A stretch of DNA of 64,000 bases, taken from the NCBI RefSeq assembly GCF_020622345.1, contig NZ_JACNMO010000002.1:248001-312000 (forward strand), read 5' to 3'. The position numbers were made by a program, and so were the translations under genes. The notes beneath the pieces are model-generated. The model saw nothing but the letters and a program-made list of their open reading frames with translations, did no database searches and had not been told where the DNA came from. The number at the start of each line of letters is the position of its first letter. Position 1 is the first letter of the stretch. The DNA comes from Roseobacter weihaiensis. GTDB taxonomy: Bacteria; Pseudomonadota; Alphaproteobacteria; Rhodobacterales; Rhodobacteraceae. Positions 16,197-25,537 of this stretch are shown one piece after another.

Positions 16197-18698
16197 CTAT
16201 TCAGCCGGTTGTGCGGCCAATTGCGTCACCGGTGGTGCAGAGCGGTCGTCGCCTTTGAGAACCGGTTTTACCCAGCGCAGCCGCAGGGCGTTGGACAGGA
16301 CAAAAACGCTCGACAAGGCCATTGCGCCTGCTGCGAGGATGGGGGACAGGAGCATCCCGTTCAGCGGATAGAGCACCCCCGCTGCGACCGGGATCAGCAA
16401 AGTGTTGTAGCCAAACGCCCAGAACAGGTTTTGTTTGATATTGCGCATGGTGCGCTGGCTGACGTCAAAGGCGTTGACCACACCGCGCAGGTCGCCGGAC
16501 ATCAGCACGACGTCGGCGCTCTCAATGGCGACATCCGTCCCGGTGCCGATGGCAATGCCGACATCAGCCACCGCCAACGCCGGGGCATCATTGATGCCAT
16601 CCCCGACAAAGGCAATCGTCGCCCCATCTAGCCGCAGGCTTTCGAGCGCTGTGACCTTTCCTTCGGGCAGCACTTCGGCGACCACATGGTCAATTCCCAG
16701 TTCAAAGGCAATCGCGTCCGCAGTGCCTTGATTGTCCCCGGTGATCATGGCCACTTTCAAACCCAGCTCATGCAGAGCCGTGATGGCCTCCGGCGTGCTG
16801 GGTTTGATCGGATCGGCAACGGCGATCACCGCAGCCGCGGTGCCGTCAATTGCAACATAGAGCGGCGAACGTCCCTTTTGCCCGAAGCGGCTTCCTGCTT
16901 CGGCAAGATCACCAAGAGCAACGCCTTCACGATCCATCAGGCGGTCGGCACCGATGAGAAGCAGCTTACCTTCGACCTGTGCCTCGACCCCAAAGCCGGT
17001 AAGGGAGTTGAAAGATGTAATTGTTGGTAGATCAAGGGACTTTTCTTGAGCGGCCCGCACGATGGCCTCGGCGATGGGATGTTCCGACTGCGCCTCGACC
17101 GCAGCGGCAAGGCGCAAGACCTCGTCAGCGGCAAAGTTACTGTTGGTCTCGAGGTCGGTCAATTCCGGGCGTCCGGCGGTAAGGGTGCCGGTTTTATCCA
17201 CCGCCACAACAGTTGCGTCGTGCAATGTCTGTAGGGCGGCACCCTTGCGGAACAGAACTCCCATTTCAGCCGCCCGTCCAGTGCCCACCATGATCGACGT
17301 TGGTGTTGCGAGGCCCATTGCGCAGGGGCAAGCGATGATCAACACAGCCACACCGGCAATCAGCGCGAAGGTCAGTGCCGGGTCTGGGCCCAAGAACAAC
17401 CACGTCACAACTGTGACCGCGGCGACCAGCAAAACCGCAGGCACAAACCACGTGGTAATCTTGTTAACGAGATCCTGAACGGGAAGCTTTGCGCCCTGCG
17501 CCTCTTCCACCATGCGGATGATCCGGGCCAGCATGGTATCGCCGCCGACTTTTGTTGCTCGGAAAACGAGAGCGCCGGTGCCGTTGACGGTCCCGCCAAC
17601 CACCTCAGCGCCTTCCACCTTTTCGACAGGAACTGGCTCACCGGTGATCATGCTTTCATCGACGTAAGAAGCGCCATGCTGCACGTCGCCATCGACGGCG
17701 ATCTTTTCGCCGGGACGCACATGTATCACGTCTCCCACAATGATCTCTGCGATGGGCACCTCGATCACGCTGCCCTCGCGCGCAACATGCGCGGTCTTCG
17801 CCTGCAGACCGATCAGCTTGCGAATGGCTTCGCCTGTTCGTCCTTTTGCGCGCGCCTCCAGAAAGCGACCCAACAGGATCAGGGTCACGATCACGGCAGC
17901 GGCCTCGTAGTAGACGTTGTGGGTGCCTGCGGGCAGGAGCCCCGGCAAAAAGGTCGCGACAACCGAAAAGCTCCAGGCGGCCGATGTCCCGACGGCCACC
18001 AGACTGTTCATGTCGGGTGTTCCCTTGAAGAGAGCCGGAAACCCTTTGCGGTAAAAATTGATCCCCGGCCAGGCCAGAACGATTGTGGTCAAGGCGAACT
18101 GGATCAACCAGTTGTTCTGCATGCCGATATTCATCGCAATCCAGTGGTGGATTGCCGGGATCACATGACTGCCCATTTCCAGCACGAAGACAGGCAATGT
18201 CAGCAACGTGGCCAACAGGGTCATACGGCGCAGATGCGTTATCTCCTCCGCCTTGTGGTCAGGCTGATCCTCTGTTGCGGTTTCTCTCACCTTTGCCGGA
18301 TAGCCAATCGCTCTGGTTGCCGCGCTCAGATCAATCAGATTTACACTTCCGGCAAGCACCGTCACCGTTGCCGTCTCTGAAGCAAGGTTCACAGACGCCT
18401 CCAGAACACCGGGCAGCGCGATCAGGGCCTTTTCGACCCGCCCGACGCAGGACGCACATGTCATACCTTCAATGGTGAGGCTGAACGTTTCCGTCCGGGC
18501 CGGATAGCCTGCCGTATCGAGTGCTGCTTGTAAGGCACTCGCAGGGGCAGCACCGGAAACCTTTGCTGTCTCGTTTGCAAGGTTCACGCTGGCATCCGTC
18601 AGACCGTCAATGCCCTTCAGCGTTTTTTCCACGCGGCCTGCACATGAGGCGCAGGTCATGCCCTCAATTTCGAAGCTATAGACGTCTTTTGCTTTCAT
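16197..18698 (-). CDS. copA: Copper-exporting P1B-type ATPase CopA
   Basis: An 833-residue P-type ATPase exporting Cu(I) across the inner membrane. Two N-terminal heavy-metal domains each carry GMTCASC (about residues 13 and 79). The membrane and catalytic motifs follow in order: TGEPVP in the actuator domain, the intramembrane CPC in [15 protein letters not shown], the phosphorylated Asp in DKTGTLT, SEHP and GDGINDAP. I use the ATG at 18698, preceded by GGGAGCGGGAAA, because it begins just before the first metal domain; the frame stays open upstream but runs through the promoter. A MerR-type promoter lies just upstream, and cueR follows. Confidence 0.93.
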   Translation of the reverse strand: MKAKDVYSFEIEGMTCASCAGRVEKTLKGIDGLTDASVNLANETAKVSGAAPASALQAALDTAGYPARTETFSLTIEGMTCASCVGRVEKALIALPGVLEASVNLASETATVTVLAGSVNLIDLSAATRAIGYPAKVRETATEDQPDHKAEEITHLRRMTLLATLLTLPVFVLEMGSHVIPAIHHWIAMNIGMQNNWLIQFALTTIVLAWPGINFYRKGFPALFKGTPDMNSLVAVGTSAAWSFSVVATFLPGLLPAGTHNVYYEAAAVIVTLILLGRFLEARAKGRTGEAIRKLIGLQAKTAHVAREGSVIEVPIAEIIVGDVIHVRPGEKIAVDGDVQHGASYVDESMITGEPVPVEKVEGAEVVGGTVNGTGALVFRATKVGGDTMLARIIRMVEEAQGAKLPVQDLVNKITTWFVPAVLLVAAVTVVTWLFLGPDPALTFALIAGVAVLIIACPCAMGLATPTSIMVGTGRAAEMGVLFRKGAALQTLHDATVVAVDKTGTLTAGRPELTDLETNSNFAADEVLRLAAAVEAQSEHPIAEAIVRAAQEKSLDLPTITSFNSLTGFGVEAQVEGKLLLIGADRLMDREGVALGDLAEAGSRFGQKGRSPLYVAIDGTAAAVIAVADPIKPSTPEAITALHELGLKVAMITGDNQGTADAIAFELGIDHVVAEVLPEGKVTALESLRLDGATIAFVGDGINDAPALAVADVGIAIGTGTDVAIESADVVLMSGDLRGVVNAFDVSQRTMRNIKQNLFWAFGYNTLLIPVAAGVLYPLNGMLLSPILAAGAMALSSVFVLSNALRLRWVKPVLKGDDRSAPPVTQLAAQPAE

Positions 18699-18730
18699 TT
18701 TCCCGCTCCCGGCTGGCCATATCTGATAGT

Positions 18731-18761
18731 GACATGGGGCTTCCAGTAGCTGGAGGGTCAA
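18731..18761 (-). promoter_or_regulatory. CueR-type promoter of copA
   Basis: On the minus strand a -35 box TTGACC (18761-18756) is followed by the dyad CCTCCAGCTACTGGAAG. A weak -10 (CATGTC, 18736-18731) sits at a 19-bp spacer, the long spacing that MerR-family activators require. It lies 33 bp upstream of the copA start. Confidence 0.7.
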
Positions 18762-18817
18762 GGAGTCATCGAAAAATAGTTTTCGATTGCGTACGGGACG
18801 GGTTGGAATTTTCCTAC

Positions 18818-18848
18818 TTGACCCTCCCGTTGGACAGAGCGGTATGGC
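18818..18848 (+). promoter_or_regulatory. CueR-type promoter of the copZ-like gene
   Basis: On the plus strand TTGACC (18818-18823) and TATGGC (18843-18848) are separated by 19 bp. The spacer holds the start of a CueR-like dyad (CCTCCC...) whose right half is degenerate. It is divergent from the copA promoter and 28 bp upstream of the copZ-like start. Confidence 0.6.
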
Positions 18849-18876
18849 GACAAGATCACCAAGGAAAGGCCCCCAA

Positions 18877-19077
18877 ATGATCAGCCTCAATATCCCCAAT
18901 ATGTCTTGTGGCCATTGCAAAACAGCCGTTGAGAAAGCGATTTCCTCTGTTGATCCCTCCGCAAGCATCGCCCTGGATCTCGACATGCGCCATGTCGTTG
19001 TTACGACGGACGTGGATGCGGCACGGGTGATGGATGCCTTGAAGAACGCAGGGTATCCTGCGACTGAGACCGCGTGA
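18877..19077 (+). CDS. copZ: CopZ-like heavy-metal chaperone
   Basis: A 66-residue single heavy-metal-associated domain. The metal site is in [15 protein letters not shown] (CxxC at residues 11-14), followed by the usual beta-alpha-beta pattern and a C-terminal AGYPA. Such chaperones deliver Cu(I) to CopA domains in the cytoplasm. The start at 18877 follows AAGGAAAGG; the frame is open to 18787, but that would include the promoter. It is divergent from copA, with MerR-type promoters for both in the gap. Confidence 0.85.
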   Translation: MISLNIPNMSCGHCKTAVEKAISSVDPSASIALDLDMRHVVVTTDVDAARVMDALKNAGYPATETA

Positions 19078-19098
19078 TGCAGTATCCCGGAACAAAGA

Positions 19099-20283
19099 TC
19101 ACGCGGTACGGGCATCGGCATACCTCACGATCTTGATGGGGTCGCCTTTGAAGAAATTGAGGATTTCCAGATACCAGATGCGGGTATCTTCCAGCATCTG
19201 GTAGTAGCGGAAGAGCTCCCTCAGCGGCGCAGAGAACTCCTTGTGCGCCACCAGAGCACCCAGCGTGATACGTCCTGCGATCACGAAATATCCACCAAGC
19301 GAGTAGAACAGAAACGGGGTTAGGGCAGTCAGAAAGTTGTTGAGTGCCTTGATGAAGAATTTCAGCCTGAAAATCCGCCGTCTGACGCGCTCCAGCTCGC
19401 GAAAACGGGTTCCGGCCTGCGCAAGTCGAGAGTGTCCTTCCACATCGTCATTCAGCTGTTCGCTCAGCTGTCTGCCGAGTTGCCGCACTTCCTGAATTCT
19501 GATGCGTGACAACACGTTGACGCGCCGCTGTAATTTCGGAAGCAGAACCAGCTGAATGGGCAGAACCGTCAATGCGGCTGCCCCCAGAACCGGATCCTGA
19601 ACGAACATGAACAGCAAGATGGTTGCGAGTGTCCCGCCTTGTAAGACGGGTAGTGTCAGCATATCGGCAGCAAAGCCACCAACGGGTTCAACCTCTTGTG
19701 CAAGGATCGGAATGATCTCACTCTGGTACTTTGTATTCGGGTCGCTGCGCCATTGCCGATAGACTAGCAGGCGAAAGCGTCGAAGAAAGTTCTCTGCAAC
19801 GTAGCCTTTGAGCCCATTCATGACGATGGCGAGCAGGTATAGACCACATAGGATCATTAAAAACGTGACCTGATCGACTTCACGCCCAAGAACGTCAACC
19901 GGAAAGCGGTCGGAGTTCAATGCGGTGTTTACAATCTGCTTGGGCAGTTCCAGCGTGAGATAGAGGATCGGCATGGCGATGAGGCTCAGTAGGATCATCA
20001 AAGCCTGCTGTTTCCTAGCATGGCGTAATACGGAACCAAGCAGGCTGCTGTCTAGACCTCGAATAAACTCTGAACGGGGCTGCACCCGTTTTTGACGCCG
20101 CCAAACATTTAGAATGGTTTGGACGATCAGATAACCAGCTACGCCGGTTAGCAATGCCGGGGCGAGCACGAGGATCAAATGAATGATCGGATGAACCCAA
20201 TCCGGCGTTGCATCGTCGTACTGATACCCGAAAGCGGATGAGACGTTGTGCACGAGCATGTGGTATCTTTCCAAGATAGACAC
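19099..20283 (-). CDS. Orphan ABC-transporter membrane domain
   Basis: A 394-residue protein shaped like an ABC exporter transmembrane domain: an extra N-terminal helix, then six helices with long cytoplasmic loops (for example LARAGTRFRE-like coupling sequence at [18 protein letters not shown]). The nucleotide-binding domain is absent; no Walker A, Walker B or LSGGQ motif occurs in it or next to it. It is the last gene of the copper unit, 11 bp after a cupredoxin gene, with a GTG start. It may pair with an ATPase encoded elsewhere or act as a membrane scaffold. Substrate unknown. Confidence 0.7.
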   Translation of the reverse strand: MSILERYHMLVHNVSSAFGYQYDDATPDWVHPIIHLILVLAPALLTGVAGYLIVQTILNVWRRQKRVQPRSEFIRGLDSSLLGSVLRHARKQQALMILLSLIAMPILYLTLELPKQIVNTALNSDRFPVDVLGREVDQVTFLMILCGLYLLAIVMNGLKGYVAENFLRRFRLLVYRQWRSDPNTKYQSEIIPILAQEVEPVGGFAADMLTLPVLQGGTLATILLFMFVQDPVLGAAALTVLPIQLVLLPKLQRRVNVLSRIRIQEVRQLGRQLSEQLNDDVEGHSRLAQAGTRFRELERVRRRIFRLKFFIKALNNFLTALTPFLFYSLGGYFVIAGRITLGALVAHKEFSAPLRELFRYYQMLEDTRIWYLEILNFFKGDPIKIVRYADARTA

Positions 20284-20294
20284 GCGCCGCGCAC

Positions 20295-20810
20295 CTATTC
20301 CACAGTTTTAGGCGCCAGATGATCATGCACCATGATCACGCCCCACATGCCGGCTTCGCGATGGCCGGGCACCAAGCAGACGAATTCCAGATTGGTGATG
20401 TTGGAAAAGGTCCACACCAGGTTTGCAGTTTCGCCAGGCCGGATCGTGACCGCGTTCGCATCCGCATGCTGCATGTCTGGATTTTTTCGCATCCATTGCT
20501 GATGTCTTTTTACCTCATCAAACGAGCCGAGAAAAAACTCGTGATCGACTGCACCAAGATTGGTAACGACAAAGCGCACAACAGAGTCGTGTTCGATGTG
20601 GATCGCGTCGGGCTCAAAGAGCATGAGGCCAGCGGTCGTTTCCCGAATTGCTATTTCGATGATTCTGGTGACGTCGGAGTCATCACCCGGTTTTCCGATC
20701 ATACAGGCCTGCGCATGGAGGCGAGCGTCCTGCACAGCGCCAGTCTGTGCGGTCCACCCGGGCAAGGCGATGGTGAGAGAGAGGAGGCAAGTTAGAATGA
20801 CAGCTTTCAT
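20295..20810 (-). CDS. Periplasmic cupredoxin
   Basis: A 171-residue exported protein (signal MKAVILTCLLSLTIALPGWTA). The cupredoxin fold carries type 1 copper ligands: His in VDHEFFLG, then Cys, His and Met in FVCLVPGHREAGM. I use the ATG at 20810, preceded by AAGGAGCCGATC. It resembles the N-terminal part of the next upstream gene (20931-21656), so the two probably arose by duplication. Expected role: periplasmic copper binding or electron transfer to or from the multicopper oxidase. Confidence 0.85.
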   Translation of the reverse strand: MKAVILTCLLSLTIALPGWTAQTGAVQDARLHAQACMIGKPGDDSDVTRIIEIAIRETTAGLMLFEPDAIHIEHDSVVRFVVTNLGAVDHEFFLGSFDEVKRHQQWMRKNPDMQHADANAVTIRPGETANLVWTFSNITNLEFVCLVPGHREAGMWGVIMVHDHLAPKTVE

Positions 20811-20930
20811 GATCGGCTCCTTCTGGTGGTGCTGCGAGAATACCTGATCGATCACCACTTGCTGTGAGGGCAATGTGAGCTTGTGTGGATAGGGGGCGGC
20901 GACAAGTCTCGCTGCCCCCAGCAGTACATT

Positions 20931-21656
20931 TTACCTTACTCGCGTGACGGTCAGTTTCCCTTTGACGCGATCCGCGACAAACTCGATATCCTGACCTTCC
21001 GACATGCTGGCGATTGTCGCCTCATCCGCCCGGAACACCATGGTCATCGCCGGCATATCAAGGTTGACAAGCGGGCCGTGAATGATGGTGACCTTGCCTG
21101 CCTTGGCGTCGATCTTCTTGATCTTGCCAGTCGTGTATTCGAGGTCTGCCTCGGCCATGGTGTCGCTAACAGTGATCGGTCCGTGCATGCCGGACTCGTA
21201 GTGGCCTGGAATCAGGCAGGCAAACTCGAACGTTCCGGCATTGGTGAATGTCCAGACGACATCATCCTCGGCACCCGCATCGAGACGAACGGAGTTGGGA
21301 TCGTCATGCTCCATATCCATCTCTGCCATCATGGCCTTGTGCTCGACATTGCGCTCAACCGTATCAATGACGAACTCGTGCTCCAACTCTCCGTCGTTCT
21401 TCACGTTGAAGCGGATAGTTTGACCTGCGTCGAAATCAAAGCTGGCGGGTTCGAAAATCATCTGACCATCATCGGTTTCGCGCATTGTGACGTCGATTGT
21501 ACGGTCGACATCTGCGGCCTTGCCAGGCATGCCAACCAGCATCATGGCTGCGTGGTCAGCTTCGGCGCTGCCATGGCCACCGGAATGTGCGCCAGCGGCA
21601 AAGACCGGAGCAGCAAGAACAAGGGAGAAAGCAGTCGTTAGAAGAAGGTTTTTCAT
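20931..21656 (-). CDS. Cupredoxin-CusF-like fusion, periplasmic copper carrier
   Basis: A 241-residue exported protein (signal MKNLLLTTAFSLVLAAPVFA). Residues about 25-165 are a cupredoxin: His in LEHEFVID, and Cys-His-Met in FACLIPGHYESGM. Residues about 170-241 resemble CusF: IHGPLVNLDMPAMTMVF keeps the His and the M-x-M copper ligands, while the Trp that caps copper in E. coli CusF is replaced by Met. The fusion joins an electron-transfer-type copper site to a Cu(I) carrier. It lies between multicopper oxidase and cupredoxin genes in one transcription unit. Confidence 0.85.
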   Translation of the reverse strand: MKNLLLTTAFSLVLAAPVFAAGAHSGGHGSAEADHAAMMLVGMPGKAADVDRTIDVTMRETDDGQMIFEPASFDFDAGQTIRFNVKNDGELEHEFVIDTVERNVEHKAMMAEMDMEHDDPNSVRLDAGAEDDVVWTFTNAGTFEFACLIPGHYESGMHGPITVSDTMAEADLEYTTGKIKKIDAKAGKVTIIHGPLVNLDMPAMTMVFRADEATIASMSEGQDIEFVADRVKGKLTVTRVR

Positions 21657-21711
21657 GGTTTGGTCCTGTATGGTTGGTTTTTGGAGGGTGGTCTTAAATT
21701 CAAAGGACATT

Positions 21712-23070
21712 TCAGCCTTTTGAGGTTGGTTTGGGGGTGAGACGGGTTTGTGCATCGTTGGCTCGTGCGAATTCAGGCAATTCGCCGGTCCATTCGTAGG
21801 CCTGTTCGCCCGGAGGGTTTTCGTACCAGCCGGGATCGCTGTAATCGTCCGCTCCGATGCCCTCGCGGACTTTGACAACGGAGAACATCCCGCCCATTTC
21901 GATGGGCCCATGCGGCCCCCATCCGGTCATCATTGGAATGGTGTTGTCGGGCAGGGGCATTTCCATCTCGCCCATATCCGCCATGCCCGCTGTGCCCATC
22001 GGCATGTATTCCGGTTGGAAGGAGCGGATTTTCTGAGTCAACTGAGATTTGTTCACCCCGATGAACGTCGGGATGTCATGGCCCATTGCGTTCATCGTAT
22101 GGTGCGACTTGTGACAATGGATCGCCCAGTCGCCTAGGTTGTCTGCGACGAATTCGTAAGCGCGCATCGCTCCGACGGGGATATCGATCGAAACCTCTGG
22201 CCATTGGGCCGTCTCTGGCACCCAGCCACCATCGGTGCAGGTGACCTTGAAGTCGTAGCCATGCATGTGGATCGGGTGGTTCGTCATCGTCAGATTGCCG
22301 ACGCGCACGCGGACCTTGTCGCCTCTGTTCACCACCAAAGGGTCGATGTCCGGGAAGATCCGGCTGTTCCAGGTCCAGAGGTTGAAATCCGTCATTGTCA
22401 TGATGCGAGGCACGTACGTCCCAGGATCGATGTCGAAGGCGTTCAGCATGATCAGGAAATCGCGATCCACCGGCATGAAGGTCGGGTCCTTGGGGTGGAT
22501 GACGAACATGCCCATCATCCCCATCGCCATCTGCACCATTTCATCGGCATGCGGGTGGTACATGAAAGTGCCGGATTTGACCAAATCAAACTCGTAGATG
22601 TAGGTCTTGCCGGGCGGTATCCCCGGATGGCTGAGCCCTCCGACGCCGTCCATACCGGAGGGCAGAATCATGCCGTGCCAGTGGATGGTGGTGTGTTCGG
22701 GCAACTTATTGGTCACATAGAACCGCACCCGGTCACCTTCCACGGCTTCGATGGTGGGGCCGGTGGATTGACCGTTGTATCCCCACAGATGCGCGGTCAT
22801 GCCGTCTGCAAGTTCCCGCTCCACCGGTTCGGCAACAAGGTGAAATTCCTTCACTCCATTGTTCATGCGATGGGGCAGGGTCCAGCCATTCAGTGTGACC
22901 ACCGGGTTGTAATCAGGCCCCGAGGACGGGCGCGGCGTCATCTGCGTTGCAGCGCTGTCCATGATGGCCGCTTCGGGCAGACCCATATTGGAGGTCTGGC
23001 TCCATGCTTTGGAAGATACCAGGGCGGCACCTGCTGCACCGGCCCCGAGGAGTTGACGTCTGTTCATCAT
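21712..23070 (-). CDS. Multicopper oxidase, TAT-exported
   Basis: A 452-residue oxidase with a twin-arginine signal (MNRRQLLGAGAAGAALVSS). All four copper-ligand motifs are present: TIHWHG, FMYHPHADE, NHPIHMHGYDF and IHCHKSHHTMNAMG. The family oxidises Cu(I) to the less toxic Cu(II) in the periplasm, or lignin-like and phenolic substrates. The region after the last motif is Met-rich (MPMGTAGMADMGEMEMP), as in copper-resistance oxidases. Two adjacent ATGs (23070, 23067) are possible starts. It is 13 bp downstream of the TolC-like gene. Confidence 0.92.
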   Translation of the reverse strand: MMNRRQLLGAGAAGAALVSSKAWSQTSNMGLPEAAIMDSAATQMTPRPSSGPDYNPVVTLNGWTLPHRMNNGVKEFHLVAEPVERELADGMTAHLWGYNGQSTGPTIEAVEGDRVRFYVTNKLPEHTTIHWHGMILPSGMDGVGGLSHPGIPPGKTYIYEFDLVKSGTFMYHPHADEMVQMAMGMMGMFVIHPKDPTFMPVDRDFLIMLNAFDIDPGTYVPRIMTMTDFNLWTWNSRIFPDIDPLVVNRGDKVRVRVGNLTMTNHPIHMHGYDFKVTCTDGGWVPETAQWPEVSIDIPVGAMRAYEFVADNLGDWAIHCHKSHHTMNAMGHDIPTFIGVNKSQLTQKIRSFQPEYMPMGTAGMADMGEMEMPLPDNTIPMMTGWGPHGPIEMGGMFSVVKVREGIGADDYSDPGWYENPPGEQAYEWTGELPEFARANDAQTRLTPKPTSKG

Positions 23071-23083
23071 GATTTCAGTCCTT

Positions 23084-24544
23084 TCAATGTGCTGGGCCGC
23101 CACCGGCGGCAAGTTGAGCCCCTTCACCACCGCCCATGCCACCTGCGCCGCCGCCATAAATGGCGGCCGTCAGATTTGCCTGGGCGATGTAAAAGTCTTT
23201 CTTCGCGTTCGCCGCTTCGAGCGACGCGCCGAGCTTTTCACGCACGTCGGTGAGCAATTCGAAGGTGCTGGTGATCATCCCGTTGTAGCTGAGCAGGGCC
23301 TCCTCCTCGACGGTCACCCGCAGAGGCACCAGAACGTCACGATAGTGACGGGCAATCCGGTGAGAGGCGCGATACGCTTGTTCGGCCCCACGCGCTTCGG
23401 AGCGCACGGTGACGGCTCTTTCGGCCAAGACGTTTGCCGCCTGCATGTATGACAGCTCGGCTTTGCGCATACGCGCTTTGCCGGTATCGTAGATCGGAAT
23501 GGCGAATTCCAACTCCACCTGCGACGTTGTTTCGGTCTCTGTTTTGCCGTCTTCGCGTTCCCGCTCGGACTCGAACCCGGCAACGAGTTCCAGATCCGTG
23601 ACCAGACGGGTCTGATCTGTCAGACCGAACGCCTTGGCCTGCGCTTCCAGTCCCAGTTTGGCGACCCGTAAGTCGATCCGGTTGCGCAAGGCCTTTTGCT
23701 CGATGCCTGCGACCGCGTCGACAGAACGCGGCACGGTTGGCAATGCATCCGGCACGAAGTAATCCACTTCGGTGCCCCAAAGGCCCATTAGACGGGTCAG
23801 CTTTTCCTTTGCCATCGTCGCGTTCAACCGGGCCTGCGCCAGTTGACCGGCAAGCTCCGCGTTGAATGCCTGTTCGCGTGCCTGTCCTGCCCTGTTCAAT
23901 GCCCCGGTTTCGCCCAGCCGCTTGGCAAGTTCGGACCCTGCGTCAGAGGTGGACTTGGCCCGGCGCAGATAGCCCACCGCTTCAAAAGCAGCCACGGCGT
24001 CAATCCAAGCTTGGCGCGTCTCATTGGCCAACGCTAGGGTCTCATTGACGGCGTCAAGCTGCGCTGCCCGGAAACTGACATCGGCGATCGCCACGCGTTG
24101 TTTGCGCGTTCTCGCATCCAGAATATTGGTTCTGAACAGACCCTCGATCGCCCGGTAGGCACCAAGCTCCGCCGCGCCGATACCCAATATACCGATAGAG
24201 ACCACTGGGTTTTCAGGTGTCGACTGCTGCCAGGCTTCGGCGGCCGAAAGTCCGACATTGGCGTAAGCTGCCTGAAGGCCTTTGTTGTTCAGCAGTGCAA
24301 CCTGCACGGCGGTATCGGCCGAAATAGTCTTGCGATGCACCATCGCGTGCACCTGTTTTTTCAGCGCTTCATTCTCTTCCTGTGTTTGCGCAAAGGCTGT
24401 CCGCTTGCCTATGGCTGCGGCGGTTTGGCTTGAAACGTTTGCAAACCCGGCTTTGGGTTCTGTGTAAGCTTGAGGCACCGCAGTCGCGCAGGCACTCAGC
24501 AAGAGTGGCGCGATGACTGCAACTGATAATATCCGACGGCCCAT
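23084..24544 (-). CDS. TolC/CusC-family outer-membrane efflux lipoprotein
   Basis: A 486-residue outer-membrane factor with lipoprotein signal (LLLSAC, Cys about 19). Long alternating helices carry the TolC-type repeat pattern, for example DTAVQVALLNNKGLQAAYANVG near residue 80, and again in the second half before a Gly-rich tail. TolC-like factors form the outer channel of tripartite pumps, but no RND pump or adaptor gene is nearby, so its partners must be elsewhere or it works with the orphan ABC domain. Its ATG overlaps the stop of the small lipoprotein gene upstream. Confidence 0.82.
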   Translation of the reverse strand: MGRRILSVAVIAPLLLSACATAVPQAYTEPKAGFANVSSQTAAAIGKRTAFAQTQEENEALKKQVHAMVHRKTISADTAVQVALLNNKGLQAAYANVGLSAAEAWQQSTPENPVVSIGILGIGAAELGAYRAIEGLFRTNILDARTRKQRVAIADVSFRAAQLDAVNETLALANETRQAWIDAVAAFEAVGYLRRAKSTSDAGSELAKRLGETGALNRAGQAREQAFNAELAGQLAQARLNATMAKEKLTRLMGLWGTEVDYFVPDALPTVPRSVDAVAGIEQKALRNRIDLRVAKLGLEAQAKAFGLTDQTRLVTDLELVAGFESEREREDGKTETETTSQVELEFAIPIYDTGKARMRKAELSYMQAANVLAERAVTVRSEARGAEQAYRASHRIARHYRDVLVPLRVTVEEEALLSYNGMITSTFELLTDVREKLGASLEAANAKKDFYIAQANLTAAIYGGGAGGMGGGEGAQLAAGGGPAH

Positions 24545-24765
24545 CAGTTCGCCTCTGACTGTTCTTCGTTGACAGAGCGCCAGTCACGCGGGCCGGTCAC
24601 CTTCCGGTTTGCAAACCCCGAAAGCGGGTCGGCATATCTCACCGGTGATGAGATGGTCGAAGACGCAACTGCTTGTTGAGATACCACTATCGGGAGTGGC
24701 GTGGTGGCGTCGGCGCACGCGCCGAGTGCCAGGGGCAGAGCCCCGACAAATAGTAGTTTTTTCAT
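24544..24765 (-). CDS. Small lipoprotein of the copper unit
   Basis: A 73-residue lipoprotein: signal MKKLLFVGALPLALGAC with lipobox LGAC, then a Ser/Thr-rich linker and the segment RYADPLSGFANRKVTGPRDW. I do not recognise a family beyond similar small lipoproteins next to TolC-like copper genes. It overlaps the TolC-like gene by 4 bp (ATGA) and is probably needed with it. The start at 24765 is chosen because it begins the signal peptide. Confidence 0.65.
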   Translation of the reverse strand: MKKLLFVGALPLALGACADATTPLPIVVSQQAVASSTISSPVRYADPLSGFANRKVTGPRDWRSVNEEQSEAN

Positions 24766-24798
24766 GTTGGATGACCTGAATGAGTGCTGTCGGTAAGA

Positions 24799-24842
24799 CG
24801 TCATGCAATAGGCATGACGCGCAACTAAGCGCTAAAAAGCGC
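24799..24842. terminator. Two hairpins in the copper operon
   Basis: Two perfect stems follow each other: CGTCATGC/GCATGACG (24799-24819, 5-nt loop) and GCGCT/AGCGC (24829-24842, loop AAAA). They lie between the His/Met/Cys-rich gene and the small lipoprotein gene. No T-run follows on the minus strand, so they may be a weak terminator, an mRNA-processing site or an attenuator within the unit. Confidence 0.4.
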
Positions 24843-24851
24843 GCATATCAT

Positions 24852-25241
24852 TCAGGTACTTGGAGGACGCAGCAAGCCTTCTGTGTCCATGGACATTAGC
24901 CCAGGAACATTCGCGGCAGTGTGCAGATAGTCTACTTCTGGCGAGGGGGTGCTATGTTTGTCAGATAAAAATCCGGCCACGCAAATCCCCGAGCAACATA
25001 TCGAAGAACTATCGCTCGAACCTTCGTCCGCCGCAGACATTGACGCACATTCATGAGTGGCTGATACAGTTTTTGCATCGGTTTGCTTTGCGGCATTCTG
25101 ATGAGTCATCCCGTGATGAGCGACTTCACCATGGTTCATACCTGCATGAGCTGAAGCAGGAGGAAGCGTGGCGATAGAAAAAATCATCACGACAAATGTC
25201 ATGATAAATCTAGTCCTAATCTGCTGCGGCCCTGCTTTCAT
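24852..25241 (-). CDS. His/Met/Cys-rich exported protein, probable metal binding
   Basis: A 129-residue protein with a signal peptide ending ASA, then HAGMNHGEVAHHGMTH, a Cys in HECASM and a vicinal pair in SSICCSGICV. Clusters of His, Met and Cys without a recognised fold suggest periplasmic copper or silver binding. It is the first gene of the minus-strand copper unit. A TTGACC about 35 bp upstream (25277-25272) could be its -35, but no CueR-type dyad follows. Function is inferred from composition and place. Confidence 0.6.
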   Translation of the reverse strand: MKAGPQQIRTRFIMTFVVMIFSIATLPPASAHAGMNHGEVAHHGMTHQNAAKQTDAKTVSATHECASMSAADEGSSDSSSICCSGICVAGFLSDKHSTPSPEVDYLHTAANVPGLMSMDTEGLLRPPST

Positions 25242-25386
25242 CCCTCATTTATCCACACTACATCTGCATTGGGTCAAGTCGAAAATTCAACTTCATTTCA
25301 ACAATTTTGTGAAGTTTGTTTTTGACCAAAAAATACATGTTTTTAACGCGTTAACTCGCCTAAACAGCCGCATTGAAATTTTCTGT

Positions 25387-25417
25387 TTGACCTTCCAGCG
25401 CGGGAAGCTCGAATATT
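25387..25417 (+). promoter_or_regulatory. MerR/CueR-type promoter upstream of the isochorismatase-like gene
   Basis: TTGACC (25387-25392) and AATATT (25412-25417) are separated by 19 bp, with the dyad CTTCCAGCGCGGGAAG between them. This is a near-perfect MerR-family operator. It points right, 120 bp upstream of the isochorismatase-like gene. Confidence 0.65.
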
Positions 25418-25537
25418 TTAGGCTTACAATTTTTACAAGAGCGCTGCTCGCATTAGTGGCTTAACCTTGAATATCACAAATCAACGTCAGGCAGGCGTGA
25501 AATGAGGATTTAAATAAATCGGCAAAAGAATCACGCG

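Noticed and set aside
25272-25277. A fifth CueR-type promoter upstream of the His/Met/Cys-rich gene
   Set aside because: TTGACC is present on the minus strand but no dyad follows, so it is at best an ordinary promoter element.
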